Below are positions 23,546 to 31,976 of a stretch of DNA of 39,273 nucleotides, piece after piece. Numbering within the stretch: the stretch's first letter is position 1; the number at the start of each line of letters is the position of its first letter. This DNA comes from JBEATZ01 sp041178545 (GTDB lineage: Bacteria > Planctomycetota > UBA1135 > UBA2386): the NCBI GenBank assembly GCA_041178545.1, contig JBEGVB010000129.1, positions 1 through 39,273 of the forward strand, given 5' to 3'. The notes under the pieces are model-generated. The model ran no database searches, had not been told where the DNA came from, and was given only the letters and a program-made list of their open reading frames with translations. The position numbers were made by a program, and so were the translations under genes.

Positions 23546-25374
23546 ACCTCCAGGCATGGACGTTCACGCTCGTGGGGCTGACCTTCGGCCTCTACCTCTT
23601 CATCGCCTGGCGCTCGCGCGTGCGCGACACGCGCGGGTTCTTCGTCGCGGGCCGCGGGGTGCCTGCGATCGCCAACGGCATGGCGACCGCGGCGGACTGG
23701 ATGAGCGCCGCATCGTTCCTCTCGATGGCGGGGATGATCGCCTTCCTCGGCTACGCAGGTGGCGTCTACCTGATGGGCTGGACAGGCGGCTTCGTGCTGC
23801 TCGCCCTGCTGCTGGCACCCTACCTGCGCAAGTTCGGCCACTACACCGTGCCCGACTTCGTCGGCGACCGGTTCGAGTCGGGCACCGCGCGCCTCGCAGC
23901 CCTGCTCTGCGCCCTGTTCATCAGCTTCACCTACGTGGCCGGGCAGATGCGCGGCGTCGGCATCGTGTTCGCACGGTTCCTCGAGGTGGACGTCAACGTG
24001 GGCGTGGTGATCGGCATGGCCATCGTGTTCGTCTACGCGACGCTCGGCGGCATGAAGGGCATCACCTGGACCCAGGTGGCACAGTACTGGGTGCTCATCC
24101 TCGCCTACCTCGTCCCGGCGGTGGCCATCAGCATCCAGCTCACCGGCGAGACCCTGCCGCAGGTGGGGATGGGGTCCGAACTGCTCGACCATGGGGTGCC
24201 GCTGCTGCAGAAGCTCGACCAGGTCCAGCAGGACCTCGGTTTCGCACCGTACACGGCGCCGTTCCTCGGCGACTGGGACATGGTCAACGTGCTGACGACG
24301 GCACTCGCGCTGATGGTCGGCACCGCAGGGCTCCCCCACGTCATCGTGCGCTTCTACACCGTGCGCACGGTGGGCGCCGCGCGCTGGTCCGGCTTCTGGG
24401 CGCTGCTGTTCATCGCCGCTCTCTACCTGACGGCACCGGCAACCGGCGCGTTCGCGCGCTGGTACATGATCGACAGCCTGCACGGCAAGACCGCCGAACA
24501 GCTGCCGGACTGGTACCACAACTGGGAGCGCACGGGCCTCATCCTGTGGCTCGACGACGGCGACGGCAGGCTGGAGTACCACGGCGGTGCAAAGGCGACG
24601 GAGAACGAGCTGTTCCGCATCGGCTCGATGCCCGCACGCGACTTCGGTGAGCTGCGCGCAGCTCACCAGCAGTGGGTCGACACCGGGGGCACCAAGGGTG
24701 CGGACGGGCGTGCCGAGCTGCGTGCACGCGGACTCGGGGCCCCCGACGCGGACATCATGGTGCTGGCAGTCCCCGAGATGGCAGGGCTCGCCACCTGGAT
24801 GATCGCCCTCATGGCCGCAGGCGGGCTTGCTGCCGCCCTCTCCACCGCGTCAGGCCTGCTGCTGGTGATCAGCTCCTCGGTGGCGCACGACCTCTACTTC
24901 CGCATGCTGCGGCCACAGGCCACGGAACAGCAGCGGTTGCGTTTGAGCCGCATCACCATCGGCCTTGCCGTCGTGGTTGCCGGCGTGATGGGCATCTTCC
25001 CACCCGGCTTCGTCTCGCAGGTCGTTGCCTTCGCCTTCGGCCTCGCTGCCTCCAGCTTCTTCCCGGTGCTCGTGCTGGGCATCTTCCACCGCGGCATCAC
25101 GGCAGTACCTGCCGTTGCAGGCATGCTCTGCGGCATCCTGTTCACCGGCAGCTACATCCTCGGCACCGTCTACTTCGGCATGCCGAAGTGGTGCTTCGGC
25201 ATCGGTCCGCAGGGCATCGGCACGGTCGGCATGCTGGTGAACTTCGTGGTCGCCCTGACGCTCGCGCCCTTCTGCGGCAAGCCTTCGGCCCGGGCCGAGG
25301 CGATGTTGGCTGCGATCCGCGAGCCCGAGCGCGCCGGTCCCGGCGTCGACATCGAGCGCGGCATGGACCACTGA
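23542..25374 (+). CDS. Sodium:solute symporter, VC_2705 (ActP-like) subfamily
   Basis: 610 residues, about 13 membrane helices, SSS family. Recognisable blocks are SRVRDTRGFFVAGRGVPAIANGMATAADWMSAASFLSMAG, YTVPDFVGDRF, TAGLPHVIVRFYTV and ALSTASGLLLVISSSVAHDLY near the sodium-site helix. A hydrophilic insert at about 315-405 (WLDDGDGRLEYHGG ... NELFRIGS ... DADIMVLAVPEMAGLATW) is the feature that separates the VC_2705 group from plain SSS transporters. Members import acetate or other small organic acids with Na+. No acs or CRP-type regulator lies next to it here, so the substrate is inferred from family only. Its 4-nt overlap with DUF4212 indicates coupling. Confidence 0.92.
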   Translation: MNLQAWTFTLVGLTFGLYLFIAWRSRVRDTRGFFVAGRGVPAIANGMATAADWMSAASFLSMAGMIAFLGYAGGVYLMGWTGGFVLLALLLAPYLRKFGHYTVPDFVGDRFESGTARLAALLCALFISFTYVAGQMRGVGIVFARFLEVDVNVGVVIGMAIVFVYATLGGMKGITWTQVAQYWVLILAYLVPAVAISIQLTGETLPQVGMGSELLDHGVPLLQKLDQVQQDLGFAPYTAPFLGDWDMVNVLTTALALMVGTAGLPHVIVRFYTVRTVGAARWSGFWALLFIAALYLTAPATGAFARWYMIDSLHGKTAEQLPDWYHNWERTGLILWLDDGDGRLEYHGGAKATENELFRIGSMPARDFGELRAAHQQWVDTGGTKGADGRAELRARGLGAPDADIMVLAVPEMAGLATWMIALMAAGGLAAALSTASGLLLVISSSVAHDLYFRMLRPQATEQQRLRLSRITIGLAVVVAGVMGIFPPGFVSQVVAFAFGLAASSFFPVLVLGIFHRGITAVPAVAGMLCGILFTGSYILGTVYFGMPKWCFGIGPQGIGTVGMLVNFVVALTLAPFCGKPSARAEAMLAAIREPERAGPGVDIERGMDH

Positions 25375-25378
25375 GGAA

Positions 25379-25399
25379 CGCGGCCACGGGGCGGCCGCG
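25379..25399. terminator. Possible bidirectional terminator hairpin
   Basis: CGCGGCC (25379-25385) and GGCCGCG (25393-25399) form a perfect 7-bp stem with a 7-nt loop, in the 33-bp gap between the convergent symporter and SUFU genes. There is no T run on either side. Confidence 0.4.
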
Positions 25400-25407
25400 G
25401 ACCAGCG

Positions 25408-26136
25408 CTACGCGCCTGCGCCGGCGATGCCTGCGATGCTGTCGCGGGCCGGGTCGGTGAGCGGCCAGACACCCTGCTCGCCGAGCATGCGCACGAGGCG
25501 GTCCTGCCCTGCACTGCCCTTGCCGTCGAGGGTCTCGAACTCGCGGTCCACGGACCGGCAGTACTCGACCTCCGCATCGGTGGCCCCCACCAGCAGCAAC
25601 CAGTCGACCTTGCCGGCAGCCAGCTCGAAGGAGGGCGCGAACGGCGGCTCCTCGCAGAGCACCCACGTGGTGCGGCATGCAGGGTTGCCGTTCACGGGGC
25701 CGCCGAGCGGGATGCGCTGGCGCCGGTCCATCGGGCTGCCCTTGGCCGCGCCCGTGGCCACCAGCAGTTGCCAGGCCATGAGGTGGTGCAGCATGGTGAC
25801 CGCCCACGGTGCCTCGTCGCGCGTCATGGTGCACAGCTCGAACCCGAGGCCGGACTGGCCCGACGGGTCCTTGCCGGGGGACTCCAGGTTCCAAGGGTTG
25901 CTGAGGCCGGAGGTCGCGTGCACCCAGTGCTCCCGGCCGCGCTGCGGCGGGATGCTGATGACGCCGTGGTAGAGCCACCCAGGGTGCGCAGGCTCGCCGT
26001 GGAACCGCCGGAAGTACGCGGGACTGGACCGCGCGCCCTTGCGGCCCTCGCTGCCGAACAGGTTCTCGTACACCACGTCGTCGCGCTGTTCCCACTGGGC
26101 CTCGAACCAGCGCTGCATCGGATTCAGCTTCGTCAT
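25408..26136 (-). CDS. SUFU-domain (suppressor of fused-like) protein
   Basis: 242 residues, a single cytoplasmic domain without signal or membrane segment. The SUFU pattern is seen in GWLYHGVISIPP, REHWVHATSGLSNPW, GLGFELCTMTRDEAPWAVTMLHHLMAW and VDWLLLVGATDAEVEYCRS near the end. In animals SUFU binds Gli factors; in bacteria SUFU-like proteins are often immunity proteins of polymorphic toxins or of unknown use. No toxin, secretion or nuclease gene adjoins this copy except nth, which is divergent. The ATG at 26136 has no SD and follows TACGCT by 8 nt, so a leaderless mRNA is predicted. Confidence 0.85.
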   Translation of the reverse strand: MTKLNPMQRWFEAQWEQRDDVVYENLFGSEGRKGARSSPAYFRRFHGEPAHPGWLYHGVISIPPQRGREHWVHATSGLSNPWNLESPGKDPSGQSGLGFELCTMTRDEAPWAVTMLHHLMAWQLLVATGAAKGSPMDRRQRIPLGGPVNGNPACRTTWVLCEEPPFAPSFELAAGKVDWLLLVGATDAEVEYCRSVDREFETLDGKGSAGQDRLVRMLGEQGVWPLTDPARDSIAGIAGAGA

Positions 26137-26144
26137 CGGCACGC

Positions 26145-26150
26145 AGCGTA
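26145..26150 (-). promoter_or_regulatory. -10 element TACGCT of the SUFU gene (leaderless)
   Basis: TACGCT lies 8 nt before the ATG at 26136 on the minus strand, with no SD between. Confidence 0.45.
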
Positions 26151-26168
26151 GCGACAGGCCGTGGCGCG

Positions 26169-26174
26169 TACACT
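26169..26174 (+). promoter_or_regulatory. -10 element TACACT of nth (leaderless)
   Basis: TACACT lies 7 nt before the ATG at 26182. It is back-to-back with the SUFU -10, 18 bp apart. This spacing is one reason the upstream GTG at 26161 is not used as the start. Confidence 0.45.
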
Positions 26175-26181
26175 GCCGCAC

Positions 26182-26850
26182 ATGAAGCGGTCCGAGAAGT
26201 GTGCGCGCATCCAGCAGGTGCTCGACGAGCTGCACCCGGACACGCCGGTGCCGCTCGACCACGCCGACCCGTTCACCCTGCTGGTGGCCGTGCTGCTGTC
26301 CGCCCAGTGCACCGACGCGCGCGTCAACCAGGTCACACCTGCGCTGTTCCGGCTGGCTTCCACCCCGGAGGCCATGAGCCGCGTGCCGGTGGAACGCATC
26401 CGCGAGGTGATCCGGCCCTGCGGACTCTCGCCACAGAAGGCAAAGGCGATCCTCGGACTCAGCGAGATCCTCGTGCACGAGCACGGTGGCAAGGTTCCTG
26501 CCGACATGGAGGCACTCGAGCGGTTGCCCGGTGTCGGCCACAAGACCGCGTCGGTGGTGATGAGCCAGGCCTTTGGCGTGCCCGCGTTCCCCGTCGACAC
26601 GCACATCCACCGGCTGGCAGCACGTTGGGGACTGAGCCCCGGAACCACCGTCGAACGCACCGAGCGGGACCTCAAGCGTGCGTTCCCCGAGTCGGCGTGG
26701 AACCGGCTGCACCTCCAGATCATCTTCTTCGGCCGCAGCCACTGCCCGGCACTGCGCCACGACCTGGAGCGCTGCCCGATCTGCTCGTGGGCGGCCCCGG
26801 CTCGCGTCCGCCGCGAGGCCGCGCGCGCACGACGCAGGGTCAAACGCTGA
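26182..26850 (+). CDS. nth: Endonuclease III (DNA glycosylase/AP lyase) with altered Fe-S ligands
   Basis: 222 residues of the HhH-GPD glycosylases, which remove oxidised pyrimidines and cut the abasic site. The helix-hairpin-helix LERLPGVGHKTASVV carries catalytic Lys121, and PVDTHIHRLAARWG gives catalytic Asp139. The N-terminal LLVAVLLSAQCTDARVNQ block is intact. The usual C-x6-C-x2-C-x5-C cluster at the C-terminus is here Cys188-x9-Cys198-x2-Cys201 with no fourth Cys, so a standard 4Fe-4S cluster is unlikely. The tail beyond is Arg/Ala rich. The ATG at 26182 is preferred over GTG 26161 because the -10 lies between them. Confidence 0.92.
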   Translation: MKRSEKCARIQQVLDELHPDTPVPLDHADPFTLLVAVLLSAQCTDARVNQVTPALFRLASTPEAMSRVPVERIREVIRPCGLSPQKAKAILGLSEILVHEHGGKVPADMEALERLPGVGHKTASVVMSQAFGVPAFPVDTHIHRLAARWGLSPGTTVERTERDLKRAFPESAWNRLHLQIIFFGRSHCPALRHDLERCPICSWAAPARVRREAARARRRVKR

Positions 26851-26885
26851 GGCAACATGCCGGGGCAGCGGGCGGTGGGTCGAGG

Positions 26886-26920
26886 GCTCCCGCAGTCTGG
26901 GCACTTCGCCCCATGGGAGC
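26886..26920 (+). other. Compound stem-loop between nth and the ECF sigma gene
   Basis: GCTCCC at 26886-26891 pairs with GGGAGC at 26915-26920. Inside, GGGC at 26899-26902 pairs with GCCC at 26908-26911. It may end the nth mRNA; no T run follows. The remainder of 26851-26999 shows only a possible TAGCTT (26937-26942) as promoter element. Confidence 0.3.
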
Positions 26921-26999
26921 AGGCGCATCCCACCCCTAGCTTCGCGTCGTTCTCCCAATCGGTAGGACGCCCGCCCCACCCGGCGAACCACGGCTCGCG

Positions 27000-27722
27000 A
27001 TGCCCCCCAACCCCCCGCAAGAGTCCAGCGTCGAGGACCTCGTGCACCGTGCGCAGGCAGGGGACCGCGCCGCGCTGGAGGTGCTCTTCTCGCGCCACCT
27101 CGTGCGCATCCGCAGGATCGCCGAGCGGAGACTCGGCCCCGGTCTGCGCCGCGACCTCGATGCCGCCGACATCGTGCAGGACAGCCTGGCCGTTGCACTG
27201 CGCAAGCTGCCGGGGTTCCGGCTGCAGGGCGAGGGCAGCTTCCTCCACTGGATGGGTTCGATCGTGGAGCACCAGATCACCGACCGCTCCGCCTGGCAGC
27301 ATGCGAAGTCCCGGGACCATGCACGTGAGGTGGCCATGGACGCAGGTGGCGGTGACGAAAGACCTGCGCGACCCGTGCGCCAGGTGGCAGACGAGGAGCC
27401 CACGCCGCTGCAGGAAGCCGTGCTGCACGAGGCGAGGGAACTGGTGGTCGATTCACTCGCAGCCCTGGACCCGACCCACCGTCAGGTGCTGTTGCTGCGC
27501 GAGTACGAAGGCCTCTCGTGGGAGGACATCGCCAGGCGCACCGGGCACGCCTCCCCCGACGCGGCCCGCATGTTCCATGCCCGTGCACTCGAGTTGCTAG
27601 GTGCACGCATGCAGTCGCACCCGAGCAGGACGCTCAACGGTGCCGAGCGAACGCGAGGTCGTGCACCTGGTCGTAACGGTCCACGAAGTGGACCTTCAGG
27701 CCCCGGACCAGCTCGGGCTTGA
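27000..27722 (+). CDS. ECF-type sigma factor, planctomycete style
   Basis: 240 residues. Region 2 is seen in VEDLVHRAQAGDRAALEVLF, RRDLDAADIVQDSLAVALRKL and FLHWMGSIVEHQITD. Region 4 is DPTHRQVLLLREYEGLSWEDIARRTGHASPDAARMFHARALELL, with the helix-turn-helix. It should direct RNA polymerase to a dedicated regulon. No anti-sigma gene is adjacent, which is common for planctomycete ECF factors that depend on Ser/Thr kinases; the PknK-like kinase lies 14 kb away and a link is only a guess. The last 40 residues are Arg/Gly/Pro-rich and lie in an 89-bp antisense overlap with the end of lon, so that tail may be unconserved. Confidence 0.88.
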   Translation: MPPNPPQESSVEDLVHRAQAGDRAALEVLFSRHLVRIRRIAERRLGPGLRRDLDAADIVQDSLAVALRKLPGFRLQGEGSFLHWMGSIVEHQITDRSAWQHAKSRDHAREVAMDAGGGDERPARPVRQVADEEPTPLQEAVLHEARELVVDSLAALDPTHRQVLLLREYEGLSWEDIARRTGHASPDAARMFHARALELLGARMQSHPSRTLNGAERTRGRAPGRNGPRSGPSGPGPARA

Positions 27723-30063
27723 GCTCGGACCACTCGGGCTCGTTGCCCTTGGGGAGCACCACGCGCCGGATGCCGAGGTTGCGCGCTGCAAGCACCTTCT
27801 CGCGCACGCCGCCGATGGGCAGCACCTCACCCACGAGGGTGAGCTCCCCCGTCATGGCCAGGTCGGTCGGCACCGGCTTGCCGCGCAGCCAGCTCAGGAA
27901 AGCCGTGGCGATGGCGATGCCAGCCGAGGGACCGTCCTTGGGGATCGAGCCGGCGGGGAAATGCAGGTGCATGTCGGTCTCGGCAAGCACGGCGAGGTCG
28001 AGGCCGAAGCGTGTGGCATTGCCACGCAGGTAGCTGAGCGCAAGCTTTGCCGACTCACTCATCACGTCGCCGAGGCTGCCGGTGAGTTGGAGCCCGCCCT
28101 TGCCCTTGCTGCCGCTCACCTCGATGTAGAGCACGTCGCCCCCGACGGGCGTCCACGCCAGCCCCTGGACCACGCCGGGCTGCCTCGCCTTGCGCCGCTC
28201 CTCGGGCTTGAACCTCGGGCGGCCGAGCATCTTCTGCATCTCCGCCAGGCTCAGGCGCCCGGGCCCCTTGCGTCCCTTGGCGACCTCGAGTGCTGCCTTG
28301 CGGCACAACCGCTGGATGACCTTGTCCACCCCGCGCACGCCTGCCTCGCGCGTGTAGAGCTGCACCAGCTTGCGCCAGACCGGCTGCACGACGGAGAGGT
28401 GCTTCGGTTGCAGGCCGTGGCGTTCCAGCTGTTTCGGCAGCAGGTGGCGGGAGGCGATCGAGACCTTCTCCTCCAGCAGGTAGCCGGGGATCTCGATCAC
28501 CTCCATGCGGTCGCGCAATGGCTCGGGGATCTGTGGCAGCACGTTGGCGGTGGCGAGGAACATGACCTTCGACAGGTCGAAGGGCACGTCGAGGTAGTGG
28601 TCGCTGAAGGCCTGGTTCTGCTCAGGGTCGAGGACCTCGAGCAGGGCCGAGGAAGGATCGCCGCGGAAGTCGGAGCCGAGCTTGTCGATCTCGTCCAGCA
28701 GCATGACCGGGTTGTTGGAACCGCATGCCTTGAGTCCCTGCAGGATGCGGCCCGGCATGGCACCGACGTAGGTGCGGCGGTGGCCCTTGATCTCTGCCTC
28801 GTCGCGCATGCCGCCGAGCGAGAACCGCCAGAACTTGCGGCCCATGGCCCGGGCGATGGAACGACCAAGGCTGGTCTTGCCCACGCCTGGCGGGCCGACG
28901 AAGCAGAGGATCGAGCCCTGGTGCCCGGGCTTGAGCTTGCGCACGGCGAGGAACTCGAGGATGCGCGCCTTCACCTCCTCGAGGCCGTGGTGGTCCTCCT
29001 CGAGCACGCGCGAGGCCGCGCCGAGGTCACTCACGTCCTCGGTCGACGTGCTCCACGGGAGCGAGACCAGCCAGTCGAGGTAGTTGCGGATGACGCCGTA
29101 CTCGGGCGACTCCATCGGCGTCGTCTTGAGCCGCAGCATCTCCTCGTCGGCTCGCTTGCGCGCCATGGGCCCCATGCCAGCCTTCTCGATCGCCTCCTCC
29201 AGCCGCTGCTGCTCGGCAAGCCGGGGGTCCTTCTCCTCACCCAGCTCCCTGCGGATGATCTTGACCTGTTCGCGCAGGAAGTAGTCCTTCTGCGCCTTCT
29301 CGGCCCGGCCCCGGATCTCCTCCTGGATCTTCTTGTCGAGCTCGGCGAGTTCGACCTCGCGCAACACCATCTCCAGCGCGATCGCCAGCCGCTTCTCCAC
29401 GTCGGGCTCGGCGAGGATCAGCTGCCGCTCGGACATCTCGCGCAGCACGTTCCCGGTGAAGTCGGCGAGCGCGCCAGGGTTGTCGATGTTGAGGACTGCC
29501 GTGGCAAAGCCGTGGTCCGCGTTCTGGGCATCCGCCAGCTTGCGCAGGTTCTCGCGCAGCAACCGCAACATCGAGTTCGCCCGGTCGGTGGTGGACGGGA
29601 TCTCGACCAGTTCCTTCACCCTGGCCACGAGGTGCGGCTTCTTGCGCACCACCTTGACCAGCCGCGCACGGCGCAGGCCCTGCGTCATGGCGGACATCGA
29701 GCCGTCCGGCAGCTTGAGCACCTTCAGGATGCGCGTGAGCACGCCCACCTCGTTCAGGTCGGACTCCGCGACCGGCTCTGCCTCGGGGTTCCGCAGCGCA
29801 ACCAGCAGCACGTGCCCGTTGTGGGCCTCGGCCTTGGCGACGATGTCGCGCGCCTCCTCGGACTCCAGCAGCAGCGGCATCATCAGGCCGGGGAATGGCA
29901 CGGCACGGCGCAGCGGGAACACGAACACCGTCTCGGGCAGCGCCTCCTGGATCACCACCGGACCGGCCTGGCCCTGGGCCTCGACCTGCAGTGCAGGCGC
30001 CTTCCCCTCGGCCGCAGGCTCGGCCTTTCCCGGCGCACCGTCGCTGGGTTCTTGCTTCGACAT
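27634..30063 (-). CDS. lon: ATP-dependent protease Lon
   Basis: 809 residues, a cytoplasmic hexameric AAA+ protease that degrades misfolded and regulatory proteins. The N-terminal LON substrate domain starts near residue 40 (VFVFPLRRAVPFPGLMMPL) after a charged Ala/Gly leader. The AAA+ module has Walker A GPPGVGKTS and Walker B VMLLDEIDK. The protease domain holds the Ser-Lys dyad in KDGPSAGIA (Ser) and IGGVREKVLAA (Lys). Length matches LonA. The ATG at 30063 has a usable SD (AAGGG, 30074-30070) and a TACAAG -10-like hexamer 8 nt upstream. It is the last gene of the leftward block, 71 nt after glpK, so it probably has its own promoter as well. Confidence 0.97.
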   Translation of the reverse strand: MSKQEPSDGAPGKAEPAAEGKAPALQVEAQGQAGPVVIQEALPETVFVFPLRRAVPFPGLMMPLLLESEEARDIVAKAEAHNGHVLLVALRNPEAEPVAESDLNEVGVLTRILKVLKLPDGSMSAMTQGLRRARLVKVVRKKPHLVARVKELVEIPSTTDRANSMLRLLRENLRKLADAQNADHGFATAVLNIDNPGALADFTGNVLREMSERQLILAEPDVEKRLAIALEMVLREVELAELDKKIQEEIRGRAEKAQKDYFLREQVKIIRRELGEEKDPRLAEQQRLEEAIEKAGMGPMARKRADEEMLRLKTTPMESPEYGVIRNYLDWLVSLPWSTSTEDVSDLGAASRVLEEDHHGLEEVKARILEFLAVRKLKPGHQGSILCFVGPPGVGKTSLGRSIARAMGRKFWRFSLGGMRDEAEIKGHRRTYVGAMPGRILQGLKACGSNNPVMLLDEIDKLGSDFRGDPSSALLEVLDPEQNQAFSDHYLDVPFDLSKVMFLATANVLPQIPEPLRDRMEVIEIPGYLLEEKVSIASRHLLPKQLERHGLQPKHLSVVQPVWRKLVQLYTREAGVRGVDKVIQRLCRKAALEVAKGRKGPGRLSLAEMQKMLGRPRFKPEERRKARQPGVVQGLAWTPVGGDVLYIEVSGSKGKGGLQLTGSLGDVMSESAKLALSYLRGNATRFGLDLAVLAETDMHLHFPAGSIPKDGPSAGIAIATAFLSWLRGKPVPTDLAMTGELTLVGEVLPIGGVREKVLAARNLGIRRVVLPKGNEPEWSELKPELVRGLKVHFVDRYDQVHDLAFARHR

Positions 30064-30071
30064 GGCGATCC

Positions 30072-30077
30072 CTTGTA
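30072..30077 (-). promoter_or_regulatory. Candidate -10 (TACAAG) of lon
   Basis: TACAAG lies 8 nt before the ATG at 30063, the same hexamer as before the kinase gene. It overlaps the AAGGG that could act as an SD in a read-through transcript. Confidence 0.3.
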
Positions 30078-30134
30078 GGGCGCGCTGTGCAGGGAGGGAA
30101 GGTGGCGTTGCGGCCCGGGAACGGGCGGCAGCGG

Positions 30135-31595
30135 TCACCGCGCCCAGTGGCCCGCGCGTCGCACGCCCTCGTGCCAGCGGGCCCGGAGCTCCCCCACCGG
30201 GACGCCCCCCGTGGGGCGGATGCGCACGGCTGCACCGGGCAGGGACGGCAACTCGGAGACGGGGACGCCCAGCGCGCCGTGCAACGCCATGCGGAACGCA
30301 CCGAAGGCCGTGCACTCAAGGAGCGCGGGCCGCACCACATCGGCGCCGAGCAACTCGGCCTGCAGCTCGAGCAGCAGGAGGTTTGCAGCCGCACCACCGT
30401 CCACGCGCAGCTCGGACATCGGGGCACCACGGGCCGTGGCCATCGCCGTGACCACGTCGTCCACCTGCAGGGCCATGGCCTCCACGGTGGCGCGGGCCAG
30501 GTGCTCCCTGCGGGTGCCGCGGGTGATCCCGACCAGCAGGCCGCGTGCGTCCGGGTCCCAGTGCGGCGTCCCGAGGCCCGCGAACGCAGGGACGAACACG
30601 ATGCCGCCGCTGTCGGGGACCGAACGGGCCAGTGGCTCCAGCTCGCTGCTGGAGCGCAGGATGCCGAGGCCGTCGCGCAGCCACTGCACCGCGGCACCGC
30701 ACACGAGCACCGAACCCTCCAGCGCGTAGGTCGTCGCGTCCCCAGTGCGCCAGGCCACGGTTGCGAGCAGCCCGTCGCGCGGGACGGGCGGGGCGGCTCC
30801 CGCGTTGGCGAGCACAAAGGCACCGGTGCCGTAGGTGCACTTGGCCGAGCCGGGGGTGAGACAGGACTGCCCGAAGAGGGCCGCCTGCTGGTCACCCAGT
30901 GCAGCGTGCACGACCCAGCCGCGGCCCGCGACGGCACCGAAGCGCGCGTCGGACGGCAGGATGCGCGGCAGCATGGCCATGGGCACGCGGTGCAGCTCAC
31001 AGAGCTCCTCGCTCCACGTGCCCGTGCGCAGGTCCATCAGCCCCGTGCGCGAGGCATTGGACGGTTCGGTTGCGTGGCAGCGGCCCTCGGTGAGCTGCCA
31101 GAGGAGCCAGGTGTCGATGGTGCCTGCACACAACCTGCCCGCCTCCGCAGCCGCCCGCGCCCCTGGCACTTGGTCGAGGACCCACGCGACCTTGGCAGCG
31201 GAGAAGTAGGGGTCGAGCGGCAGACCGCTCCGTTCGCGCGCACGCGCCTCGACCCCGTCGCGCGCCTTGAGCACTGCCAGCGCGTGCGCGGTCCTTCGGT
31301 CCTGCCACACGATGGCGCGGTGCACGGGCTCACCCGTGGCACGGTCCCACACGACAACGGTCTCGCGCTGGTTGGTGATGCCGAGGGCGAGCACCTCGCC
31401 GCCGCCGGCATCGCGCCAGGCCTCCTCGACGGCACGCAGCTGGGTGGTGAGGACCTCCACCGGGTCGTGCTCGACCCAGCCCGGCTGCGGGAAGTGCTGG
31501 CAGAACTCGTGCTGTGCCACGGCAAGCAGCCGGCCGTCCGGTGCGAATGCGAGTGCTCGGCTGCTCGTGGTGCCCTGGTCGAGGGCGAGCACCAT
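30135..31595 (-). CDS. glpK: Glycerol kinase
   Basis: 486 residues of the FGGY sugar kinases, which phosphorylate glycerol to glycerol-3-phosphate with ATP. The N-terminal LALDQGTTSSRAL phosphate loop, GITNQRETVVVWDRATGEP and AIVWQDRR, the second lobe CTYGTGAFVLANAG, the FVPAFAGLGTPHWDPDARGLLVGITRGT signature and VDGGAAANLLLLELQA are all there. Slightly shorter than E. coli GlpK (502). No glpF or glpD is adjacent. It starts 17 nt after the NifU-like stop with no SD, so it is probably read through from the upstream genes. Glycerol-3-phosphate would feed CdsA-dependent phospholipid synthesis, encoded upstream. Confidence 0.96.
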   Translation of the reverse strand: MVLALDQGTTSSRALAFAPDGRLLAVAQHEFCQHFPQPGWVEHDPVEVLTTQLRAVEEAWRDAGGGEVLALGITNQRETVVVWDRATGEPVHRAIVWQDRRTAHALAVLKARDGVEARARERSGLPLDPYFSAAKVAWVLDQVPGARAAAEAGRLCAGTIDTWLLWQLTEGRCHATEPSNASRTGLMDLRTGTWSEELCELHRVPMAMLPRILPSDARFGAVAGRGWVVHAALGDQQAALFGQSCLTPGSAKCTYGTGAFVLANAGAAPPVPRDGLLATVAWRTGDATTYALEGSVLVCGAAVQWLRDGLGILRSSSELEPLARSVPDSGGIVFVPAFAGLGTPHWDPDARGLLVGITRGTRREHLARATVEAMALQVDDVVTAMATARGAPMSELRVDGGAAANLLLLELQAELLGADVVRPALLECTAFGAFRMALHGALGVPVSELPSLPGAAVRIRPTGGVPVGELRARWHEGVRRAGHWAR

Positions 31596-31612
31596 CGGTT
31601 GCCCGGCGCGAC

Positions 31613-31969
31613 TCAACCCGCGGCCCCCATGGCACTCCGCATCGCGCGCAGCAGCAGTTGTTCTGCGTGCCGTTCGTGGGGAGCGAGGTCCCCCAGGGAG
31701 GCAAGGCGCGCACGCACCACTGCCGCGAGCGTGGTCGCATCGGCACCGACCACCGCGTCGACGGATGCCGCGGCCACGGCAAGGGTGGCGGGGCACGCAG
31801 AGGCGCGCCAGCGCATCGCCTCGACCCGGCCCGCTGCCATGCGCACGGTCACCTCGAGCTGGTCGCCGCACACGGGGTGGCTTGCACTGCCGCAGCACAC
31901 GTCCGGTCCCGTGAGCTCGCCCGCCCCCGGCGCGGCGATCGCAAGCTTGCGGAGCGCCTCGCCTGCCAC
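31613..31969 (-). CDS. NifU/IscU-like Fe-S scaffold homologue
   Basis: 118 residues from GTG 31969, whose SD GAGGA (31978-31974) contains the stop codon of the lipoprotein gene. The NifU N-terminal pattern is HPVCGDQLEVTVRM (Cys34, Asp36) and RASACPATLAVAAASVDAVVG (Cys59). The third cluster ligand, normally Cys in a KIHCS-type stretch, falls at PHERHAEQLLLRAM, so His101 probably replaces it. IscU-type proteins build Fe-S clusters for transfer to apoproteins; with Cys-Cys-His it may be a scaffold variant or a helper. No iscS or sufBCD is nearby. A CC pair near residue 25 is a further possible metal site. Confidence 0.72.
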   Translation of the reverse strand: MAGEALRKLAIAAPGAGELTGPDVCCGSASHPVCGDQLEVTVRMAAGRVEAMRWRASACPATLAVAAASVDAVVGADATTLAAVVRARLASLGDLAPHERHAEQLLLRAMRSAMGAAG

Positions 31970-31976
31970 CGGATCC

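Noticed and set aside
24450..24770. Hydrophilic insert in the symporter as an acquired domain
   Set aside because: Such an insert is typical of the VC_2705 subgroup.
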